A DNA stretch of 64,000 nt, taken from assembly GCA_942636505.2 (NCBI GenBank), contig CALOGB020000174.1, positions 124,001 to 188,000 of the forward strand, given 5' to 3'. The DNA comes from an uncultured bacterium (GTDB lineage Bacteria; Pseudomonadota; Alphaproteobacteria; Sphingomonadales; Sphingomonadaceae). The notes below the pieces were generated by a model that ran no database searches, was not told where the DNA came from, and saw only the letters and a program-made list of their open reading frames with translations. Both the position numbers and the translations under genes were made by a program. This document shows, in pieces, positions 52,821 through 61,995 of this stretch. Position 1 is the stretch's first letter; each line of letters starts with the position of its first letter.

Positions 52821-53575
52821 GGCCTGGCTGGCTAGTTCTGCTCGCGCCGCTGCTGATGGCGCAGGCGAAGCCCGTGCTGGTACCCGACGTGTCGCAGCGT
52901 AATATCGAGATCGCGTACAGCTTCACCGGCGCCGAGCTGCTGCTGTTCGGCGCGATTCTCTATCCCGGCGGGCGCCTGCCGACCGGTGAGCAACCCACCG
53001 ACATCGTCGTCGTCGTCAAGGGCCCGACCCAGTCGATCCTGATGCGCGAGAAGGAGAAGGTCGCCGGCATCTGGGTCAACGCCGCGCGCCTGCGATACCG
53101 CTCGGCCCCCAGTTTCTACGCAATCGCGTCATCCAAGCCGATCGACCGCCTCGTCGACGACCGGACGCGCGCGATCTACGAACTCGGCCTCGACAGCCTG
53201 CAATTGTCGCCGGCGTCGAGCGCACCGGCGCCGATCCAGGACCGTTTCCAGAAGGGGCTCGTCGACCTCAAGCGCCGCGCCGGCCTGTATTACGAGGCGC
53301 CTCGCGCGGTCGAGATCACCGACGGCGTGCTCTACCGTGCGCGCGTGTCGATCCCCGCCCGCGTGCCCGTCGGCCGCTTCACCGCGGAGACGTTCCTGAT
53401 CCGCGACGGCCGCGTTCTGGCCGCCGCAGTACGCGACATCGACATCCGCAAATCGGGCTTCGAGCGATTCGTCGCGCGCGCCGCGGATCGTTCTTCGGTG
53501 ACGTACGGGCTAGTGGCGGTCGCGCTGTCGGTGTTCCTCGGCTGGGCGGCAGGCTGGATCGCGCGCCGGGTCTAG
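52817..53575 (+). CDS. TIGR02186 family membrane protein
   Basis: 252 residues: signal peptide (MRPGWLVLLAPLLMAQA), a periplasmic beta-rich domain (IEIAYSFTGAELLLFGAILY, PTDIVVVVKGPTQSILMREK, AGIWVNAARLRYRSAPSFYA) and a C-terminal membrane helix (about 228-248, TYGLVAVALSVFLGWAAGWI). This is the TIGR02186 family of unknown function, regularly next to TauE-type exporters. GTG 52817 overlaps the exporter stop. It may be an accessory periplasmic subunit. Confidence 0.85.
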   Translation: MRPGWLVLLAPLLMAQAKPVLVPDVSQRNIEIAYSFTGAELLLFGAILYPGGRLPTGEQPTDIVVVVKGPTQSILMREKEKVAGIWVNAARLRYRSAPSFYAIASSKPIDRLVDDRTRAIYELGLDSLQLSPASSAPAPIQDRFQKGLVDLKRRAGLYYEAPRAVEITDGVLYRARVSIPARVPVGRFTAETFLIRDGRVLAAAVRDIDIRKSGFERFVARAADRSSVTYGLVAVALSVFLGWAAGWIARRV

Positions 53576-53668
53576 CGCGCCACGGCGACTAAACGCGGTG
53601 GTTTTCTCAGCAAGTTCAACACCGTCGTCATCGGATATTTACAATTATCGCGGCAGGGTCGGTCCGAA

Positions 53669-55360
53669 ATGACTGGAGACTTTGCGGCGATGAGCGACAT
53701 GCCGGGACCTGGCGCATTCTTGCGCGCGGCACCCCTGACGGGCGGATTCGCTGGAGCGAGCGCGGCGGCGGCACCGGTCGGCGTGGTCTTCGCGATCGCC
53801 GGATTGAGCAGCCGTATCCTGCTCGATCGCGCTGCGATCGCGGTGCTGCACGCTGATTCCGATCCGGTCGTCGCGGCGGCCGGACAAGTCGGCAGCCAGA
53901 TCAAGATGCGTGTCGGCGCGACGTGGCTGGTCGCCAACATCCGCTCGCTCAAGCTGGAGGATGCTGCGGGCACCTGCGTCGCCGCGGAGATCGACTATCT
54001 CGGCGAAGGCGACGAGGACAAACTCACTGGCAAGCTATATCGATTCCGCCGCGGCGTGACGCGCTACCCGATGCCCGGCTGTGAGGTGTTCCCGATCACC
54101 ACGGCCGACCTGCAACAGGTCTATGCCGCCGACGACCGTGCGAACATCACGATCGGTACGGTCTATCCGACCGCCGATATTCCCGCCGCGCTGTACGTCG
54201 ACGCGATGCTCGGCAAGCATTTCGCGCTCGTCGGGTCGACCGGCACCGGCAAGTCGACCAGCGCCGCGTTGATCCTGCACCGCATCTGCGAACTCGCGCC
54301 GCAGGGGCATATCGTGATGATCGACCCGCATGGCGAATATGCCGCCGCGTTCAAATCGAACGGGGCGATCTACGACGTGTCGAACCTGCAGATGCCGTAC
54401 TGGCTGATGAACTTCGAGGAGCATTGCGAGGTCTTCCTCACCAGCAGCGGCGCCGCGAGGCAGTTCGATGCGGACATCCTGGCCAAATGCCTGCTCGCGG
54501 CGAAGGCGAAAAGCCGCCTCGGGCAAGAGATCGCCAAGCTCACCGTCGACGCGCCGATCCCGTATATGCTGAGCGACCTGACGACGATCATCAGCGCCGA
54601 GATGGGCAAGATGGACCGCGCCGGCGACACCGCGCCCTATCTCCGGCTCAAGTCCAAGATCGACGAGATCAAAGCCGATCCGCGCTACGGGTTCATGTTC
54701 TCGGGCATGCTGGTGGCGGACACGATGGCGAGCTTCCTCGCGCGCATCTTTCGCCTGCCCGGCGACGGCAAGCCGATCTCGATCATCGACGTCTCGGGCG
54801 TACCGTCGGATATTACGTCAGTAGTGGTCGCGGTGCTCGCGCGGATGACGTTCGACTTCGCGATCTGGTCGCGCAACGAACCGCAGCGGCCAATCCTGCT
54901 CGTCTGCGAAGAGGCGCATCGCTACATCCCGGCAGGGCAGGAGGCGAACAGCTCGGTCGGGCGCATTCTCGGCCGCATCGCCAAGGAAGGGCGCAAATAT
55001 GGTGTGTCGCTGGGGCTCATCACGCAACGCCCGTCCGATCTCGCCGAGGGCGTGCTGTCACAGTGCGGCACGATCATCGCGATGCGCCTCAACAACGACC
55101 GCGACCAGGCCTTCGTCCGCGCCGCGATGCCCGAAGGCGCGCGCGGTTTCCTCGATTCGATCCCCGCACTCCGTAATCGCGAATGCATCATCTGCGGTGA
55201 GGGCGTGACGATCCCGATCCGCGTGAGCTTCGACGGATTGGAGGAGGAGAAACGCCCCGCCTCGGGTGATCCGCTGTTCTCCGAACTATGGCGCGACGTC
55301 GGCGGCGAGGACCAGATCATCGGCCGCACGATCCAGCGCTGGCGAGCACAGGGGAAGTAG
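53669..55360 (+). CDS. HerA-like ATP-binding protein (DUF87/FtsK-HerA superfamily)
   Basis: 563 residues. The N-terminal beta-barrel (HAS-barrel-like, about 35-130) precedes a RecA-type motor: Walker A GSTGTGKST (189-197), MIDPHGEYAAAF as the HerA-typical second motif, Walker B with catalytic Glu in ILLVCEEAHRYIP, the sensor region LGLITQRPSDLAEGVLSQCG and an Arg finger region near NNDRDQAFVRAA. Archaeal HerA acts with the NurA nuclease in end resection; no nuclease gene is adjacent here. ATG 53669 or ATG 53690 (GGAG 10 nt upstream) are both possible starts. Confidence 0.88.
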   Translation: MTGDFAAMSDMPGPGAFLRAAPLTGGFAGASAAAAPVGVVFAIAGLSSRILLDRAAIAVLHADSDPVVAAAGQVGSQIKMRVGATWLVANIRSLKLEDAAGTCVAAEIDYLGEGDEDKLTGKLYRFRRGVTRYPMPGCEVFPITTADLQQVYAADDRANITIGTVYPTADIPAALYVDAMLGKHFALVGSTGTGKSTSAALILHRICELAPQGHIVMIDPHGEYAAAFKSNGAIYDVSNLQMPYWLMNFEEHCEVFLTSSGAARQFDADILAKCLLAAKAKSRLGQEIAKLTVDAPIPYMLSDLTTIISAEMGKMDRAGDTAPYLRLKSKIDEIKADPRYGFMFSGMLVADTMASFLARIFRLPGDGKPISIIDVSGVPSDITSVVVAVLARMTFDFAIWSRNEPQRPILLVCEEAHRYIPAGQEANSSVGRILGRIAKEGRKYGVSLGLITQRPSDLAEGVLSQCGTIIAMRLNNDRDQAFVRAAMPEGARGFLDSIPALRNRECIICGEGVTIPIRVSFDGLEEEKRPASGDPLFSELWRDVGGEDQIIGRTIQRWRAQGK

Positions 55361-55446
55361 GTCCGATCGGTCAGTGCAGGGATTGGCAAGCATAACCCGT
55401 CGCTAGCTATATTCCGGTAAAAGAGGGGATCTGATCGTGGACGTGA

Positions 55447-55761
55447 TCACATGCCGGTCTTTGTTTTCCGGTCGATCAGGACGGCCTGTTGCCATCGACT
55501 CGGGGCCTTGTCGGTACGGTGAATGCAGCCCGCCCAGCAACAGGGGCGCTTCTCGCCGTCGAACAGCTCCTGACCCGTACGCTCTATGCGGCGCTGTCGC
55601 GTTTTCGGCTGTTTTGCGTCCTCTATCCAGCAGATGAACTCGTTCCGGCCGAGCGGCGTCAGCGTCTGCCACAGTGCAAAGAGGCTTGGATCGGAGCAGA
55701 TCGCCGACTGGAGATCGTCGCTGGCGGTATGGACAGTGCCGTGAAGAAAAGAGTTCGCCAC
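55447..55761 (-). CDS. YdeI/OmpD-associated-like small protein
   Basis: 104 residues from GTG 55761 (GGAGGA just upstream); an open extension to TTG 55791 exists. The core LWQTLTPLGRNEFICWIEDA followed by KQPKTRQRRIERTGQELFDG and KRPCCWAGCIH resembles the C-terminal helical region of YdeI/OmpD-associated proteins (bacteriocin-protection family). The enzymatic-looking N-terminal DUF1801-like part of that family is absent, so it is a short stand-alone version or a remnant. No operon partner. Confidence 0.65.
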   Translation of the reverse strand: MANSFLHGTVHTASDDLQSAICSDPSLFALWQTLTPLGRNEFICWIEDAKQPKTRQRRIERTGQELFDGEKRPCCWAGCIHRTDKAPSRWQQAVLIDRKTKTGM

Positions 55762-55916
55762 GCATCCTCCGAGCAATGTCGCCCAATGCAATGGGCCATT
55801 CGCACGAAGAATAGCCGTTCCTCACGTTGATGACGAGCGCACGGTTCACAATGGGCAACCAACAACAAATTCCGTCGATGCCGCCGTCGCGCACCGCGTC
55901 GACGTTCATCAGATGG

Positions 55917-57449
55917 TTAGACGCCGACCCGTATTGCCAGCAGCTGAGCGACCCTTGCCTTGAACGCGCGCAGTTTCTCCCCCGACAACTGCGCCACGCT
56001 CGCAAACGAGACCGATCGCGGGTTGATGGCCGCGCCGTTCTTCCACACTTCCCAGTGGAGATGGGGGCCGGTCGACATGCCGGTCGAGCCGACATAACCG
56101 ATCACCTGTCCCTGCTGGACCCGCGTACCCGATGACACCGCGATCCGGCTCATATGGCCGTATCCGCTTGCCATCCCGCCGCAGTGCATCAGTTTGACGA
56201 AATTGCCGTAGCCGCCGGTCCGGCCTGCGAACGCCACTATGCCATCGGTCATCGCGTGGATCGGCGATCCGTACGGTGCGCCAATGTCGAGGCCCTTGTG
56301 CATCCGCGTGAAGCCCAGCAGCGGGTGGAAGCGCATGCCGTAGTTCGACGTGATCCGGCCGGTGACCGGCATGCCAGAAACGGCGCGGCGTTCGGTCTGG
56401 CCGTTCGCATCGAACCAGCCGCCGCGACTCGACTCGTCATCGGTATCGACGTTCGTCGCATCGGGTGCGAACCGCACGAGCTGCACCTTGCGTCGTCCCT
56501 GATCGATCCCAGCGAACAGCAGCTCGCCGATCCGGGTCTCACCGGTTGCGGCACGCTCGCGCTCGACGATGACGTCGAAGCTGTCCGCCGAGGTCACGTC
56601 GCGGCCGATCGAAAGCCGAGTCGAGATCGCCTTGATGAACGACTCCACCGCTTTTCCGGGAACACCGGCAGCACGCGCGGATCGGTACAGGCTGGAGCCG
56701 ACCAGGCCCTGGATCCGCAACGGCGTCGAGTCGACCGCGATCGGCTTGCGGTTCACGGTCAGCCCGCTCGCTCCGCGCGTCAGCGACAACGCCAGATCAA
56801 ACCGCGCGCGGAAATCGAGTTGCTCCAACGGCCGCGCGACGGTGCGGTCCGGCCGCCGCCCGAGCGTCAGTGCGATCCGCGTGCCCGCCGGAATGGCCTT
56901 CGGGTCGACCGACTGCGCGACCAGCGCCGCGGCGGCCTCGGCATCGTTCCGGCCGACGCCCGCGCGCATCAGCGCCCGATCGAACGCATCGCCCTGTCCG
57001 AGCGTCGCTGACAGTTCGAGCGTCGGCCGTTCGGGCGCATTGGCGAGCGGGGCGACGAGGTCGTTGGCCGCCATCCGCCGCCCGGTAGTCGCGCCCTGGC
57101 CGAGCGGCGCAATGCCTTGCGCCCGCGTCTCCTCCCACTCGGCGCCGGCGAGAGGCGCTGACACCGCACCGACCAGCGGCTTGAACCCCGGAGCCAGCAT
57201 CACCGTCGTGGCACATAGCGCTGTGCAGGTCACGAGCCCGCGCCACCAGTTACGACTGCCGATCCGTGCGCCGAGATCGGGTACCCAGTCGATCCGCGAG
57301 GGGGCAGCCTTAGGCGCGATATCCGGTTGCCGATCGAGCGCACGACCAAAGCCGCGCGCCCCGCCGCCCGCCAGTTCCAGCGCCTGATCCTTCTGCAAAT
57401 ACACGCGTGCCCGCCCCGAAATCGTCCGAATTCTCGTGCGCCGTTTCAT
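55917..57449 (-). CDS. M23 family metallopeptidase (murein endopeptidase-like)
   Basis: 510 residues. One membrane helix (about 70-90) anchors a long periplasmic part. The C-terminal LytM/M23 domain (about 355-490) has zinc ligands H384 and D388 in RMHKGLDIGAPYG, catalytic H432 in GYGHMSRI, and H463/H465 in GPHLHWEVW. All catalytic residues are present, so it should cut peptidoglycan cross-links. ATG 57449 (MKRRTRIRT) is chosen over an upstream start at 57494 that has no support. It is divergent from the SUV3-like helicase, with a palindromic element between. Confidence 0.93.
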   Translation of the reverse strand: MKRRTRIRTISGRARVYLQKDQALELAGGGARGFGRALDRQPDIAPKAAPSRIDWVPDLGARIGSRNWWRGLVTCTALCATTVMLAPGFKPLVGAVSAPLAGAEWEETRAQGIAPLGQGATTGRRMAANDLVAPLANAPERPTLELSATLGQGDAFDRALMRAGVGRNDAEAAAALVAQSVDPKAIPAGTRIALTLGRRPDRTVARPLEQLDFRARFDLALSLTRGASGLTVNRKPIAVDSTPLRIQGLVGSSLYRSARAAGVPGKAVESFIKAISTRLSIGRDVTSADSFDVIVERERAATGETRIGELLFAGIDQGRRKVQLVRFAPDATNVDTDDESSRGGWFDANGQTERRAVSGMPVTGRITSNYGMRFHPLLGFTRMHKGLDIGAPYGSPIHAMTDGIVAFAGRTGGYGNFVKLMHCGGMASGYGHMSRIAVSSGTRVQQGQVIGYVGSTGMSTGPHLHWEVWKNGAAINPRSVSFASVAQLSGEKLRAFKARVAQLLAIRVGV

Positions 57450-57615
57450 CCCCGGCGCGAGCGTCGGGTTGTGGCGAGGACATGCTAAAGTCAAATTAAC
57501 CCGGGGCTGCCGGGAGTTTGGTGGCGGCGGACCGTGCTTGTGCCGGGGCGGACGAGACTTGGAGCCGATGCCTGGCTCCCCTTTCTAGTTTTGAAGGGCG
57601 TCCGAACCCGATCCA

Positions 57616-57718
57616 CCACCCCGGCGAAGGCCGGGGCCCAGTTGGGTTGGCCAAGATGATGAAGCGCGGACCTCAGTCAGGCCTGTCCCCCAACTGGGCC
57701 CGGCCTTCACCGGGGTGG
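57616..57718. repeat. palindromic element, family A copy 6
   Basis: CCACCCCGGCGAAGGCCGGG with GCCCAGTTGGG at the left and CCCAACTGGGC with CCGGCCTTCACCGGGGTGG at the right. Both arms changed AATT to a matching AGTT/AACT pair, which keeps pairing. It lies in the 397-nt divergent gap 57450-57846; I see no gene in the rest of that gap. Confidence 0.9.
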
Positions 57719-57846
57719 CGTTCGATGAAGGCGCGTACCGGCTCTCCGAATGCAGGTTCGACGATCAAGCGAAGAACTCGGCCATTCACCCCGCAATTCC
57801 ACCCAGGTCATTGCGCCAGCCCACTTTACCCCCGATGTTGCCCGCC

Positions 57847-60339
57847 ATGAGCGACGAAGTCTCCGCTGGCGTGACCGCGGTTCTCGGCCCGACCAACACG
57901 GGCAAGACGCACCTCGCGATCGAGCGGATGTGCGCGCATTCGAGTGGCATGATCGGCTTTCCGCTGCGGCTTCTCGCGCGCGAGGTCTATGACCGGGTGG
58001 TGGCGATCAAGGGGGCGAACCGCGTCGCGCTCGTGACGGGCGAAGAAAAGATCGTCCCGCCCGATGCGCGCTGGTTCCTCTGTACCGCCGAGTCGATGCC
58101 CGATCGCGACGTCGCGTTCGTTGGGCTGGACGAGGCGCAACTGGGGGCCGATCCCGAGCGCGGTCATGTCTTTACCGATCGCCTGATGCGCGCGCGAGGA
58201 CGCGAGGAGACGATGATTCTCGGCTCCGAAGCGTTGCGGCCGATGATCAAGAAGCTCGTGCCCGGCGCGGAGATCGTCAACCGGCCGCGCTTCTCGACGC
58301 TGACCTATGCGGGCGCGAAGAAGATCAGCCGTTTGCCCAAGCGGTCGGCGATCGTCGCGTTTTCGGCGGAGGAAGTGTACGCGGTTGCGGAGATGCTGCG
58401 GCGTCTTCGGGGCGGTGCCGCGGTGGTGATGGGGGCGCTGTCGCCCCGCACCCGCAACGCGCAGGTCGCGATGTTCCAGGCGGGCGAGGTGGACTATCTG
58501 GTCGCGACCGACGCGATCGGCATGGGGCTCAACATGGACGTCGCTCACGTCGCGTTCGCCAGCCTCAACAAGTTCGACGGCAAGCGCCAGCGTCGCCTGA
58601 CGGTGGCGGAGATGGCGCAGATCGCGGGGCGTGCGGGCCGGCATCAGCGCGATGGCACGTTCGGGGCGCTGTCGGACGACGGCCCCGGCGCATTCCTGCC
58701 CGAGGAAGTGCTGGCGATCGAGGAACACCGGTTTCCGCGGCTGGAAAACCTCTACTGGCGTCAAGGTGAGCCTGATTTTGCAAGCATCGACGCGCTGGTG
58801 GCGAACCTCGAAGCGCGCCCGCCTGTGGGCGTCCTGCGCGCTGCGCCGCAAGCCCTCGATCTGGGGGTGTTGAAGCGACTGGCCGAGGAGGGCTGGGTCC
58901 GTGAGCGGGCGCGGCATCCGGCGATGGTCGCGCGGTTGTGGGCGGCGTGTGGATTGCCCGATTTCCGGAAAGTCGGCCTCGATCCACATGCCCGATTCGT
59001 GTCGCGGGTATTCGGGCATCTCAGCGAGGGGCGGGGGCATATCCCGCACCAGTGGTTCGCCGACGAGATCGCGCGGCTCGATACGGTGGAGGGCGACGTG
59101 CCGGTGATCGCCGGGCGGATCGCGGCGACGCGGATCTGGGCGTATATCGCGCAGCGCGCCGACTGGCTGGCCGAGCCGACGCTCTGGGCCGCGCGTACTG
59201 CCGCGCTCGAAGAACGCCTGTCGGATGCGCTGCATGCGAGCCTGACGCAGCGGTTCGTCGACAAGCGCACGACCGCGCTGATGCGCCAGATCGGCGCGGA
59301 TGCGGGCGCGTTGCCGGTGGTGATCGGGCCCGAGGGCGAGGTGATGGTCGAGGATCATCCGATCGGCCGCCTCGACGGGTTTCGCTTCACCGTGGCGGCG
59401 GACGCGCGGGCGAGCGACAAGCGGCTGCTGCTGGCGGCGGCGGAAAAGCGGCTTACCGGCGAGCGTTCGCGGCGCGGGCAATCGCTGGTCGATGCGCCCG
59501 ATGCGGATATCGCGCTCGACAATGCGGCGCAGGTCATCTGGGCAGGGCATCCGGTTGCCAAGTTGGGCGCGGGGCCGTCGTTCGCGCGGCCGAAGCTGAT
59601 CCTCGACCGGTCGCTCGACTGCCTCGACAAGCCCGCGCGAGATCGGATCGAGGCGCGGCTGTCGTTGTGGCTTGCGGGAATGCTGAAGCGCCGGATCGCG
59701 GTGCTGGTCCACCTAGCCGAATTGAGCCGGGATCCGAACGCCACGCCGGCGTTGCGCGCGGTCGCGAGTGCGATCGAGGAGGCCGGCGGGATCCTGCCGC
59801 GGTTGCCGATGCGGCTGGCGCTCGACGCGATCGATCCCGAGGAGCGCAAGCGGTTGCGCAAGGTCGGCATCACGGTCGGTGCGCTCGACCTGTTCGATGC
59901 GCGGTTGCTCAAGCCCGAGTCGGCGCGCTGGCGGCGTATCCTCGCGGCGGCCCGCGGTACGACGATCGCCGCCCCGCGAGATGGGGCGACCGTGCTGACG
60001 CGTGGCAGCACGGGTGCGGTTCTGGAGGCGGGGTTCCGCCCCCTCGGACTCCAGGCGGTCCGGATCGACCTGATCGAGCGCATCGCGCGCGCCGCGCACG
60101 ACTCGCGGCAGGGGCGTACGCCGTTCGCGCCCGATCCTGCGCTGGCCACCTCGATCGGCGTCGATGCGGCGTCGCTAGAGCGGTTGATGGCCGAACTCGG
60201 GTTCAAGGCGCTGGCGGGGGACACGCCGCGCTGGGTCTGGCGTGGGCGTCCGCCAGCGCGTGCTGTGGCTCCGACGCCGATCGATCCGTCGCGGCAGAAC
60301 GCCTTTGCCGGGCTGGCCGCACTGGTCCGCCATGGTTGA
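57847..60339 (+). CDS. SUV3-like superfamily 2 helicase
   Basis: 830 residues. Walker A is GPTNTGKTH (14-22), the DExH-like box is LDEAQ (94-98), motif V/VI are VATDAIGMGLNMDVAHVAFA and QIAGRAGRHQRDGTFG. The FDGKRQRRLTVAEMAQIAGR segment and the helical C-terminal part match bacterial relatives of the mitochondrial RNA helicase SUV3. A C-terminal Pro/Arg tail ends the protein. It probably unwinds structured RNA for degradation. ATG 57847 is preferred; the frame is open upstream but crosses the palindromic element. The S4 gene follows, overlapping or 7 nt downstream. Confidence 0.92.
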   Translation: MSDEVSAGVTAVLGPTNTGKTHLAIERMCAHSSGMIGFPLRLLAREVYDRVVAIKGANRVALVTGEEKIVPPDARWFLCTAESMPDRDVAFVGLDEAQLGADPERGHVFTDRLMRARGREETMILGSEALRPMIKKLVPGAEIVNRPRFSTLTYAGAKKISRLPKRSAIVAFSAEEVYAVAEMLRRLRGGAAVVMGALSPRTRNAQVAMFQAGEVDYLVATDAIGMGLNMDVAHVAFASLNKFDGKRQRRLTVAEMAQIAGRAGRHQRDGTFGALSDDGPGAFLPEEVLAIEEHRFPRLENLYWRQGEPDFASIDALVANLEARPPVGVLRAAPQALDLGVLKRLAEEGWVRERARHPAMVARLWAACGLPDFRKVGLDPHARFVSRVFGHLSEGRGHIPHQWFADEIARLDTVEGDVPVIAGRIAATRIWAYIAQRADWLAEPTLWAARTAALEERLSDALHASLTQRFVDKRTTALMRQIGADAGALPVVIGPEGEVMVEDHPIGRLDGFRFTVAADARASDKRLLLAAAEKRLTGERSRRGQSLVDAPDADIALDNAAQVIWAGHPVAKLGAGPSFARPKLILDRSLDCLDKPARDRIEARLSLWLAGMLKRRIAVLVHLAELSRDPNATPALRAVASAIEEAGGILPRLPMRLALDAIDPEERKRLRKVGITVGALDLFDARLLKPESARWRRILAAARGTTIAAPRDGATVLTRGSTGAVLEAGFRPLGLQAVRIDLIERIARAAHDSRQGRTPFAPDPALATSIGVDAASLERLMAELGFKALAGDTPRWVWRGRPPARAVAPTPIDPSRQNAFAGLAALVRHG

Positions 60340-60346
60340 AGGCGCG

Positions 60347-60640
60347 ATGCGGATCGATCGGTTCCTGTGGTTCGTGCGGCTCGCGAAAACCCGCAGCGCC
60401 GCGCAGGCGATCGCCGAGAAGGGTCATCTGCGCATCGACGGCCGCCCGATCGATCGCGCGCATTGCCCGGTACGGGTCGGCAACGTGCTGACGTTTGCAG
60501 TGGCCGATCAGGTTCGGGTGATCCGGGTCGAGGCGCTGCCGGCGCGACGGGGGCCGGCGCCCGAGGCGCAAGGATGCTACCAGGATCTGATTGCGGGGAA
60601 GACACCGGCCGGTACCGTCCGCGACCCGGCTTCCGAGTGA
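60347..60640 (+). CDS. S4 domain RNA-binding protein (HSP15-like)
   Basis: 97 residues, one S4 domain: MRIDRFLWFVRLAKTRSAAQ, AIAEKGHLRIDGRPIDRAHC, PVRVGNVLTFAVADQVRVIR. HSP15-type proteins recycle stalled 50S subunits. ATG 60347 has GAAGG 4 nt upstream and gives the usual MRIDRFLWF start; ATG 60332 (MVEGAMRID) would overlap the helicase stop. Coupling to a SUV3-like helicase suggests a shared RNA-related role. Confidence 0.9.
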   Translation: MRIDRFLWFVRLAKTRSAAQAIAEKGHLRIDGRPIDRAHCPVRVGNVLTFAVADQVRVIRVEALPARRGPAPEAQGCYQDLIAGKTPAGTVRDPASE

Positions 60641-60666
60641 CCGACGAAGCTCGACACGAGCGGCCA

Positions 60667-60750
60667 CCGTCATCCTGACGAAACTCAGGACCCAGAGCCA
60701 CGAGACGCCGTCCTTGGTATCCTGGATCCTGACTTTCGTCAGGATGACGG
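60667..60750. repeat. palindromic element, family E
   Basis: CCGTCATCCTGACGAAACTC and GACTTTCGTCAGGATGACGG pair over about 29 bp with two mismatches (arms extend to CAGGACCCAG and CTGGATCCTG) around a 26-nt spacer. Each arm is a hairpin TCCTGACGAAAGTCAGGA-like. Only one copy is seen here. It lies between the S4 gene and fdxA. Confidence 0.8.
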
Positions 60751-60893
60751 AGGAGGCTTGAACAGTGCGAGATCGGAACGACAAAGCCTGATAACGTCTC
60801 GCAGAAGGCTTGCTATGATTGACGCGAGGGGCAGGCGCGCATAGTCGCTGGCGCGTTCGTCGCCGGAAAGGAATCCGGCCCAGGAGTTCTGCA

Positions 60894-61235
60894 ATGACCT
60901 ACGTCGTCACCGATGCCTGCATCCGCTGCAAGTACATGGACTGCGTGGAAGTGTGCCCGGTCGACTGCTTCTACGAGGGCGAGAACATGCTGGTGATCAA
61001 TCCCAGCGAGTGCATCGATTGCGGCGTGTGCGAGCCGGAATGCCCCGCCGAAGCGATCCTGCCCGACACCGAGAGCGGGCTGGAGCAGTGGCTCGAGCTG
61101 AACACGACCTTCTCGGCGCAATGGCCCAACGTCACGCGCAACGACAACCAGACGCCGCCGGATGCCGACGCGATGAAGGGCGTCGAGGGCAAGTTCGACA
61201 AGTATTTCTCGCCCGAACCCGGCGCAGGCGACTGA
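60894..61235 (+). CDS. fdxA: ferredoxin FdxA (7Fe type)
   Basis: 113 residues. The N-terminal half carries the cluster cysteines: C9, C17, C21 and C25 in [19 protein letters not shown], then C41, C44, C47 and C51 in [13 protein letters not shown], the pattern of a [3Fe-4S][4Fe-4S] ferredoxin of the FdxA type. An acidic C-terminal extension follows ([18 protein letters not shown]). It carries low-potential electrons. CAGGAG lies 8 nt upstream of ATG 60894. It precedes carD, an order I recall from many alphaproteobacteria. Confidence 0.95.
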   Translation: MTYVVTDACIRCKYMDCVEVCPVDCFYEGENMLVINPSECIDCGVCEPECPAEAILPDTESGLEQWLELNTTFSAQWPNVTRNDNQTPPDADAMKGVEGKFDKYFSPEPGAGD

Positions 61236-61437
61236 GAAGAGGCGGCGAATCCTGAAAAGGGCAAGCCGCCTGCCACGTTCGGCTGGTAATTTTGTTGCAA
61301 AGCTGCTAGATGGGTCCGCGACGGGCGCGATGATTCACGTCATCCGCTTGACGTACAGACCTATCCCTCCCCCGATGCAGCAGCGACGAGTCCTTCGTCG
61401 AGGCGTCGCGGCGAGGCCTGATCCGGAAAGGCCCCAA

Positions 61438-61971
61438 ATGGCTGCCAAGGCACTGTCCTTCGATGTCGGTGATTTCGTCGTTTATCCCAAGCACGGAGTC
61501 GGCCGTGTGATCGAGCTCCAGCGCTCGGAAATCGCCGGCATGACACTGGAACTCTACGTCCTCCGGTTCGAGAAGGAGCGCATGACGCTCCGCGTGCCGA
61601 CCAACAAGGCCGAAAGCGTCGGCATGCGCAAGCTGTCGTCGGACAAGACGATGCGTGAAGCCATGGACACGCTCAAGGGCAAGCCCAAGGTCAAGCGCAC
61701 CATGTGGTCGCGCCGTGCGCAGGAATATGAGGCGAAGATCAACTCGGGCGACCTCGTGTCGATCGCCGAAGTGGTCCGCGATCTGTTCCGTGCCGACGAC
61801 CAGCCCGAGCAGAGCTATTCCGAGCGCCAGATCTTTGAAGGCGCGACCAGCCGCCTCGCACGCGAACTGGCTGCGATGGAAGAGCTCGACGAGCCCAAGG
61901 CGCAGGAGAAGATTCTCGACATCCTCCGCGCCGCGGCCGCGATCTACAACAAGGACAAGGTGCCGGCGTAA
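61438..61971 (+). CDS. CarD family transcriptional regulator
   Basis: 177 residues. The N-terminal RNA-polymerase interaction domain (Tudor-like, about 1-70) begins MAAKALSFDVGDFVVYPKHG and contains VGRVIELQRSEIAGMTLELY. The C-terminal helical DNA-binding domain includes KRTMWSRRAQEYEAKINSGD, LVSIAEVVRDLFRADDQPEQ and SERQIFEGATSRLARELAAM. CarD stabilises open promoter complexes, especially at rRNA genes. ATG 61438 has GGAAAGG about 7 nt upstream. A clear hairpin terminator follows. Confidence 0.95.
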   Translation: MAAKALSFDVGDFVVYPKHGVGRVIELQRSEIAGMTLELYVLRFEKERMTLRVPTNKAESVGMRKLSSDKTMREAMDTLKGKPKVKRTMWSRRAQEYEAKINSGDLVSIAEVVRDLFRADDQPEQSYSERQIFEGATSRLARELAAMEELDEPKAQEKILDILRAAAAIYNKDKVPA

Positions 61972-61995
61972 CTGTTGGGCGCTTTGTGAGACGAA

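Noticed and set aside
60775..60798. EcfG-like element before fdxA (GGAAC-N15-CGTC)
   Set aside because: The spacer is one short and the -10 part deviates; too weak to call beside the exact match at 22723-22747.
61240..61271. AGGCGGC/GCCGCCT inverted repeat after fdxA
   Set aside because: 18-nt loop and no T tract. It may be a weak terminator, but support is too thin for a feature.
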